Shown: one piece after another, positions 35,778 to 40,447 of the stretch
Layout: every line of letters begins with the position of its first letter
How positions within the stretch are numbered: position 1 is the first letter of the stretch
Assembly: GCF_000359125.1 (NCBI RefSeq)
Contig: NZ_CAAF010000002.1
Span: forward strand, 1-40,447
DNA length: 40,447 nt
Direction of reading: 5' to 3'
Source of the DNA: Mesorhizobium sp. STM 4661
GTDB taxonomy: Bacteria; Pseudomonadota; Alphaproteobacteria; Rhizobiales; Rhizobiaceae
Notes under the pieces: model-generated
Told to the model about the DNA's origin: nothing
Database searches by the model: none
The model's input: the letters and a program-made list of their open reading frames with translations, nothing else
Program-made: the position numbers and the translations under genes

Positions 35778-35827
35778 CGCCACGACCGGCGCCCGGCCTT
35801 CCGCTATGGTTCCGGGCGTTCGTCGTT

Positions 35828-35853
35828 TGAAAAGCCAAATCGTTGGCTTTTCA
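35828..35853. terminator. Bidirectional terminator between the hypothetical gene and patD
   Basis: TGAAAAGCCAA (35828-35838) pairs perfectly with TTGGCTTTTCA (35843-35853) around ATCG. A- and T-rich stem ends give a short U-run in both directions. Another small stem (TCCGC/GCGGA) follows at 35854. It lies between convergent genes, 51 bases after one stop and 21 before the other. Confidence 0.7.
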
Positions 35854-35873
35854 TCCGCTACGCGGACCACTCC

Positions 35874-37301
35874 TCACCCGTGCGCAACCATCACATGCCG
35901 CACGGCGGTGTAGTCCTCGAGTGCATAGAGCGACATGTCCTTGCCGTAGCCGGACTGTTTCAGCCCGCCATGCGGCATCTCGTTGGTCAGCATGAAATGG
36001 GTGTTGATCCAGGTGCAGCCATATTGCAGGCGGGCGGCGGTCGCCATGGCGCGCGAAACGTCCTTCGTCCACACCGATGACGCCAGGCCGTAGTCGCTGT
36101 CATTGGCCCAGTTCACGGCTTCGTCGACTTCCGAGAAGCGGGTGACCGAGACGACCGGCCCGAACACTTCGCGGCGCACGATCTCGTCTTCCTGCAAGGC
36201 GCCGGCGACGACGGTCGGCTGGTAGAAGAAGCCGGAGCCCTCGCCCGGCTTGCCGCCGGTGGTGATCTCGATGTGCTTCAGCTCGGAGGCGCGCTCGACG
36301 AAGCTCGACACACGGTCGCGCTGGCGGCGGGAAATCAGCGGCCCGATCTCGTTTTCGGTGTCGTCCGGGCGGTTATACTTGATGGTCGAGACGGCCGAGG
36401 AGAGATCGGCGACCAGCCTGTCGTAGATCTTCTTGCCGGCATAGATGCGGCAGGCGGCGGTGCAATCCTGGCCGGCATTGTAGTAACCAAAGGCGCGCAG
36501 GCCGTTGACGACCGCGCCGAGATCTGCGTCGTCGAAGACGATGACCGGGGCCTTGCCGCCAAGCTCGAGATGCGTGCGCTTGACCGATTTGGCGGCGGCC
36601 TGCAGCACTTTCTTGCCGGTGGCGACGTCGCCAGTGATCGAGATCATGTTGACCTTGGCGTGGTTGATCAGCGTGTTGCCGACGCTGTCACCACGGCCGA
36701 GCACGACATTGACGACGCCTTCGGGCAGGATTTCCGCCAGGATCTTCGCCAGCTTCAGCGCCGTCAGGGGCGTCTGCTCGGACGGCTTGAAGACGACGGT
36801 GTTGCCGCCGCCGATGGCCGGCGCCAGCTTCCAGGCCATCATCATCAGCGGATAGTTCCAGGGCGCGATCGAGGCGACGATGCCGATGGCGTCACGACGG
36901 ACCATCGAGGTGTGACCGGGCAGATATTCGCCGGCGGCCACACCTGGCATAGAGCGGACGGCGCCGGCAAAGAAGCGATAGCAGTCGACGATCGCCGGGA
37001 TCTCGTCATTGAGCACGGCATTGATCGGCTTGCCGCAGTTCAGCGCTTCGAGTGCTGCAAATTCCTGGGCCTCGGCCTCGATGCGGTCGGCGATCTTCAG
37101 CAGGTAGCCCGAACGCTGCGCCGGCGTGGTGCGCGACCAGGTGACGAAGGCCTTTTCCGCCGCCAGCACCGCCGCCTCGATCTGCGCCTGGCTGGCCTCC
37201 GGCAGGTTGAGGATGGTCGCCCCGGTCTTCGGATTGAGGATCGGCTCCTCGGTTTCGGTGCCCTTCTCGAATTTCGAGCCGATCAGCATCTTCGTGTCCA
37301 T
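35874..37301 (-). CDS. patD: Gamma-aminobutyraldehyde dehydrogenase
   Basis: NAD-dependent aldehyde dehydrogenase of 475 residues that oxidises 4-aminobutanal from putrescine breakdown to GABA. It resembles E. coli PatD (YdcW) along its length from memory: [67 protein letters not shown] with general base E246, [15 protein letters not shown] with nucleophile C280, and the C-terminal [20 protein letters not shown] 37301 is chosen because GGGAG lies eight bases upstream; ATG 37307 is two bases from it. It follows two permeases of a spermidine/putrescine-type transporter, as ydcW follows ydcSTUV in E. coli, so import and oxidation of a polyamine-derived substrate is inferred. Confidence 0.93.
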   Translation of the reverse strand: MDTKMLIGSKFEKGTETEEPILNPKTGATILNLPEASQAQIEAAVLAAEKAFVTWSRTTPAQRSGYLLKIADRIEAEAQEFAALEALNCGKPINAVLNDEIPAIVDCYRFFAGAVRSMPGVAAGEYLPGHTSMVRRDAIGIVASIAPWNYPLMMMAWKLAPAIGGGNTVVFKPSEQTPLTALKLAKILAEILPEGVVNVVLGRGDSVGNTLINHAKVNMISITGDVATGKKVLQAAAKSVKRTHLELGGKAPVIVFDDADLGAVVNGLRAFGYYNAGQDCTAACRIYAGKKIYDRLVADLSSAVSTIKYNRPDDTENEIGPLISRRQRDRVSSFVERASELKHIEITTGGKPGEGSGFFYQPTVVAGALQEDEIVRREVFGPVVSVTRFSEVDEAVNWANDSDYGLASSVWTKDVSRAMATAARLQYGCTWINTHFMLTNEMPHGGLKQSGYGKDMSLYALEDYTAVRHVMVAHG

Positions 37302-37343
37302 GGACATCTCTCCCTTTATGAACTCTCTTGTTCATTGCTTGGG

Positions 37344-38159
37344 TTATTTGCCCGAACCGGCGATCTGGTCGCCGTCGCGGGTCAGGTAATAGGCAAGAAG
37401 GATGGGCAGCAGCGTCACCAGCACCACGACCATGGCGACGACGTTGGTGACCGGACGCTGACGCGGACGGATCAGTTCCTCCAGCATCCAGATCGGCACA
37501 GTCTGCTGCTGGCCGGCGGTGAAGGTGGTGACGATGACTTCATCAAAGGAAAGAGCAAAAGCCAGCATGCCGCCGGCAAGAAGTGCCGTGGCGATGTTGG
37601 GCAGCACGACATGCCGGAAGGTCTGGAAGCCGTCGGCGCCAAGATCCATCGAGGCCTCGATCATCGAGCCGGTGGTGCGGCGGAAACGGGCGACCGCATT
37701 GTTGTAGACGACGACCACGCAGAAGGTGGCGTGGCCGAGCACGATCGTCCAGAACGAGAACGGAATGTCGGCCAGCGAAAAGGCCGAGCGCAGCGCGATG
37801 CCGGTGATGATGCCGGGCAGCGCGATCGGCAGGATGACCAGCAGCGAAATGGTTTCGCGGCCGAAGAATCTTGTCCGCGACACGGCGGCCGCGCAGAGCG
37901 TGCCGAGCACCAGGGCGATCGCGGTCGAGATGGCGGCGACGCGGACCGACAGCGACAGCGCTTGCCATACGTCCGGCCGGTTCCAGGTGACGGCGAACCA
38001 TTGCGTGGTCAGCCCGGGCGGCGGCCAGACGAAGCTCTTCTCCTCCGTGGTGAAGGCGTAGACGAAGATCAGCAGGATCGGCAAATGCAGGAACAGCAGG
38101 CCGACGGTGGCGGCGATCTTCAGGCCGAGGGGAGCGGATTGACCGCGGTCAGAGCGCAT
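37344..38159 (-). CDS. Spermidine/putrescine-type ABC transporter, permease (PotC/YdcV-like)
   Basis: Inner-membrane permease of 271 residues with about six helices, opening [20 protein letters not shown]. The EAA loop is visible as [20 protein letters not shown], and the stretch [19 protein letters not shown] is typical of PotC-like proteins. It overlaps the upstream permease gene by 11 bases and ends 42 bases before patD. With its partner it forms the pore. Gene order matches ydcV of E. coli. The substrate is not shown by the sequence; GABA, putrescine or a related amine is likely. Confidence 0.9.
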   Translation of the reverse strand: MRSDRGQSAPLGLKIAATVGLLFLHLPILLIFVYAFTTEEKSFVWPPPGLTTQWFAVTWNRPDVWQALSLSVRVAAISTAIALVLGTLCAAAVSRTRFFGRETISLLVILPIALPGIITGIALRSAFSLADIPFSFWTIVLGHATFCVVVVYNNAVARFRRTTGSMIEASMDLGADGFQTFRHVVLPNIATALLAGGMLAFALSFDEVIVTTFTAGQQQTVPIWMLEELIRPRQRPVTNVVAMVVVLVTLLPILLAYYLTRDGDQIAGSGK

Positions 38160-39114
38160 CGAAGGCCCCCATGCGCTTGGCGCCCCAGAGGTAGAAGCCC
38201 ATGATGACGATGGGCACCACGGTGAAGGCGGCGGCGAGCGGGATGTTGCCGGCGGTACCTTGCTGCGAATAGACGGCCTGACCGATGAACAGGCGCGAGG
38301 TGCCGATGATCTGCGGGATGATGTAATCGCCGAGCGTCAGCGAGAAGGTGAAGATCGAGCCGGCGACGATGCCAGGCAGCGCCAGCGGGAACAGCACGTT
38401 GCGGAAGGTCTGGCCGGGCGAAGCGCCGAGGTCGGACGAGGCCTCGACCAGATTGCCGGGCACGCGCTCAAGGGCGGCCTGCACCGGCAGGATCATGAAG
38501 GGCAGCCAGACATAGACGAAGACGATGAAGGTGCCGGTGGCAGAGACCGAGAGCGAGTTGCCGCCGACAACCGGCAGCGACAGCCAGCCATCGAGCAGCC
38601 ACAGAAGGTGCAGCTTGGCGAGCAACCAGGTGAGGATGCCTTCCTTGGCAAGGATCAGCTTCCAGGCATAGATCTTGACCAGATAGCTCGACCATAGCGG
38701 CAACATGACGCCGAGATAGAACAGCGCCTTCCAGCGGCCGCGCGCATAGCGCGCCGCGTAGTAGGCGATGGGGAAGGCGATGATCGCAGAGGCCAGCGTG
38801 ACCAGGGCGGCCATCGTCACCGTGCGCAGGATGATGTCGAGATTGGCGGCCTGCAACAGGTCGCCATAGGTCTTCAGCGTGAACTCGCGGTTGATGAGGC
38901 CGGAGAACTCGTCGATCGAAAAGAAGCTCTGCAAAAGCAGCGCGAACAGCGAGCCGATATAGACGATGCCGAGCCACAGAACCGGCGGCACCAGCATCAG
39001 CAACAGCAGGAATTGCGGCCGGCGCCAGAAAAGATCCGACAGCGCGCCGCGCAGGCCGCCGCTGCCCGGCAGGATGGCGGGAGCGGGATTTGCCTGGGTC
39101 GCGGTCAGAGTCAT
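38149..39114 (-). CDS. Spermidine/putrescine-type ABC transporter, permease (PotB/YdcU-like)
   Basis: Inner-membrane permease of 321 residues. A 30-residue cytoplasmic tail precedes helix 1 ([20 protein letters not shown]). The EAA loop is [20 protein letters not shown], and the family-typical [15 protein letters not shown] lies near the C-terminus. It pairs with the PotC-like permease, whose gene it overlaps by 11 bases. Its start is 235 bases from the upstream ATPase gene; that gap is largely filled by an inverted repeat, which is unusual inside such an operon. Confidence 0.9.
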   Translation of the reverse strand: MTLTATQANPAPAILPGSGGLRGALSDLFWRRPQFLLLLMLVPPVLWLGIVYIGSLFALLLQSFFSIDEFSGLINREFTLKTYGDLLQAANLDIILRTVTMAALVTLASAIIAFPIAYYAARYARGRWKALFYLGVMLPLWSSYLVKIYAWKLILAKEGILTWLLAKLHLLWLLDGWLSLPVVGGNSLSVSATGTFIVFVYVWLPFMILPVQAALERVPGNLVEASSDLGASPGQTFRNVLFPLALPGIVAGSIFTFSLTLGDYIIPQIIGTSRLFIGQAVYSQQGTAGNIPLAAAFTVVPIVIMGFYLWGAKRMGAFDAL

Positions 39115-39142
39115 GGTTTCTTCGACAGGTCGCGTTCCTTCG

Positions 39143-39300
39143 CGCCCCCCTCTGTCCTACCGGACATCTCCCCCACGAGGGGGGAGATTGGCTTTCGCCT
39201 CGACTTTCGCCAATCGCCAACGTTGCAGGATGCTCGGTGCGGCTGAAACCGCCGATCTCCCCCCTTGAGGGGGAGATGTCCGGCAGGACAGAGGGGGGCG
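39143..39300. repeat. Intergenic inverted repeat inside the ydcTUV-like operon
   Basis: Left arm (39143-39188, CGCCCCCCTCTGTCCT, then CCGGACATCTCCCCC) and right arm (39254-39300) are near-perfect inverse copies separated by about 65 bases. Each arm holds its own hairpin (CTCCCCC/GGGGGAG). It is a dispersed-repeat type distinct from the CGGGGAGAA family but shares the CCGGACAT-like core. It separates the ATPase gene from the permease genes. Confidence 0.8.
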
Positions 39301-39349
39301 CCGTAGAGCGCCTTGTCAGCCCGGTTGGCCACACCTGCTTCGGGCGCCA

Positions 39350-40348
39350 TCATGCCGGCTCGTCCATCAGGTGCAAATGCTCGCGGTTGAAGGTGAGCGT
39401 GACCGCCTCGCCTTCCCTGGGCAATTTCGCACCGGCCGGCACGATGGCGTGCAGCCTCAACCCATCGGCATCGAGCGCCAGTCTTGTCGTGGCGCCGAGA
39501 TAGTTGGTCGAGACCAGGCGGGCGGAAACGCCGTCACCCTTCGCAGCCCGGCCGACGCGGATGGATTCGGGGCGCAGGCTGCCCCAGCGATGCTGGCCGG
39601 AATAACGCTGGACGAAATCCGGCGGCAGGACATTGGAGGAGCCGACGAAATCGGCGACGAAGCGGGTCTTCGGCCGCTGGTAGATGTCTTCCGGCGTGCC
39701 GATCTGCATGATCCTGCCGTCGTTGAAGACGGCGACCCGGTCGGCCATCGACAGCGCCTCGCCCTGGTCGTGGGTGACGAAGACGAAGGTGATACCGAGC
39801 GCCTTCTGCAGCGATTTCAGCTCTTCCTGCATGTTCTCGCGCAGCTTGAGGTCGAGGGCCCCGAGCGGCTCGTCGAGCAAAAGCACCCTGGGCTGATTGA
39901 CCAGCGCGCGGGCAAGCGCGACGCGCTGACGCTGGCCGCCGGAGAGCTGACCCGGTCGACGCGCGCCATAGCCGGGAAGCCTGACCAGCGACAGCGCCTC
40001 TTCCGCCGCCTTCCGCCGCTCGGGCTTGCCGACGCCCCTGACCATCAAACCGTAGGCGACGTTGTCGAGCACGTTGAGGTGCGGGAACAGCGCATAGTCC
40101 TGGAACACGGTGTTGACATTGCGGCGATAGGGCGGGACGCCTTCGGCGCGTTCGCCGAAGATCGAGATCGAGCCTGACGTCGGCTGCTCGAAGCCGGCGA
40201 TCAGGCGCAGGCAGGTCGTCTTGCCGGAGCCCGACGGGCCGAGCATGGCGAAGAATTCACCCGGCACGATATCGAGATCGACCGCATCGACGGCGCGAAC
40301 GCTGCCGAAATGGCGCGAGACTTTCTGGAAGGAAACGGCTGATATCAT
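39350..40348 (-). CDS. Spermidine/putrescine-type ABC transporter, ATP-binding protein (PotA/YdcT-like)
   Basis: Cytoplasmic ATPase of 332 residues. The ABC domain has Walker A LGPSGSGKTTCLRL, Q-loop NTVFQDYALFPH, signature LSGGQRQRVALARAL, and Walker B LLLDEPLGALDLKLRE, followed by the switch histidine in VTHDQ. A TOBE-type C-terminal domain (about 240-330) contains SLRPESIRVG. This is the PotA/CysA-like architecture. It is upstream of the two permeases and patD on the minus strand; the cognate binding protein should lie further upstream, past the right edge. A mosaic repeat starts 35 bases before its ATG. Confidence 0.93.
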   Translation of the reverse strand: MISAVSFQKVSRHFGSVRAVDAVDLDIVPGEFFAMLGPSGSGKTTCLRLIAGFEQPTSGSISIFGERAEGVPPYRRNVNTVFQDYALFPHLNVLDNVAYGLMVRGVGKPERRKAAEEALSLVRLPGYGARRPGQLSGGQRQRVALARALVNQPRVLLLDEPLGALDLKLRENMQEELKSLQKALGITFVFVTHDQGEALSMADRVAVFNDGRIMQIGTPEDIYQRPKTRFVADFVGSSNVLPPDFVQRYSGQHRWGSLRPESIRVGRAAKGDGVSARLVSTNYLGATTRLALDADGLRLHAIVPAGAKLPREGEAVTLTFNREHLHLMDEPA

Positions 40349-40382
40349 GGGCTGTCCTGATCTGTCAGGCTCATCAAATTCA

Positions 40383-40447
40383 GGCGACGGTGCTGCCCCT
40401 CATCCCCTGCCGGGACCTTCTCCCCGTATAGTGACGGGGAGAAGGGG
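40383..40447. repeat. Left half of an intergenic mosaic repeat, cut by the window end
   Basis: It matches the left module at 25306-25366: GCTGCCCCTCATC, CTGCCGGGACC, then the hairpin CCTTCTCCCCGT (40416-40427), loop ATAGTG, ACGGGGAGAAGG (40434-40445). It lies upstream of the ATPase gene in the position where the binding-protein gene would end. Confidence 0.8.

Overview
The window reads as a chromosomal segment of a high-GC alphaproteobacterium of the order Hyphomicrobiales, most likely Mesorhizobium or a close relative. This rests on recalled similarity: rhizobial gene content (fdsGBA-fdhD-fdsD formate dehydrogenase, many ABC uptake systems, an MttB-type methyltransferase) and intergenic mosaic palindromes of the kind common in that group. 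No database was searched. No rRNA, tRNA, CRISPR array, phage gene, transposase or plasmid function was seen.

Layout. 1-5365 (+): a GntR/FCD regulator, then a five-gene locus with two different fold-type-I PLP enzymes flanking a polar amino acid ABC binding protein and permease, with no ATPase. The same 18-bp palindrome lies before the regulator and before the first PLP enzyme. 5397-10665 (-): a dipeptide ABC transporter, dppABCDF. 11143-13857 (+): an acyl-CoA ligase with a Lys/Ala-rich N-terminus, broken by a one-base frameshift, then an EtfB-type lysine methyltransferase. 13881-16251 (-): a HAD phosphatase and glucose-6-phosphate isomerase. 16548-19828 (+): a MocR regulator and an MttB-family methyltransferase. 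19848-22599 (-): a small unknown gene and a chrB-chrA chromate pair. 22860-24668 (-): an IlvD/Edd dehydratase. 24817-25269 (+): a CoxG-like protein. 25506-26690 (-): Mrp/ApbC. 26930-27307 (+): a VOC protein. 27484-34611 (+): a LysR regulator and the NAD-dependent formate dehydrogenase operon. 34737-35777 (+): a cyclase/hydrolase gene fragment and two small proteins. 35874-40348 (-): a YdcTUV-like polyamine/GABA-type ABC transporter with patD; its binding protein probably lies just beyond the right edge.

How the genes work together. Most of the window is nutrient capture and catabolism: uptake of amino compounds, dipeptides and polyamine-like substrates, oxidation of gamma-aminobutyraldehyde, possible quaternary-amine demethylation, formate oxidation to CO2 and NADH, and fatty-acid activation. 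Each module has its own regulator or promoter region. The best candidate for an undescribed system is the GntR/two-PLP-enzyme/ABC locus at 126-5365. The most unusual protein is FdsA (30562-33474): it keeps the histidine but has lost the three cysteines expected of the His-liganded N5-type Fe-S cluster. Other notable points are the acyl-CoA ligase frameshift, a tandem operator-like array before the MocR gene, and in-frame 18-bp tandem repeats in two unrelated genes.
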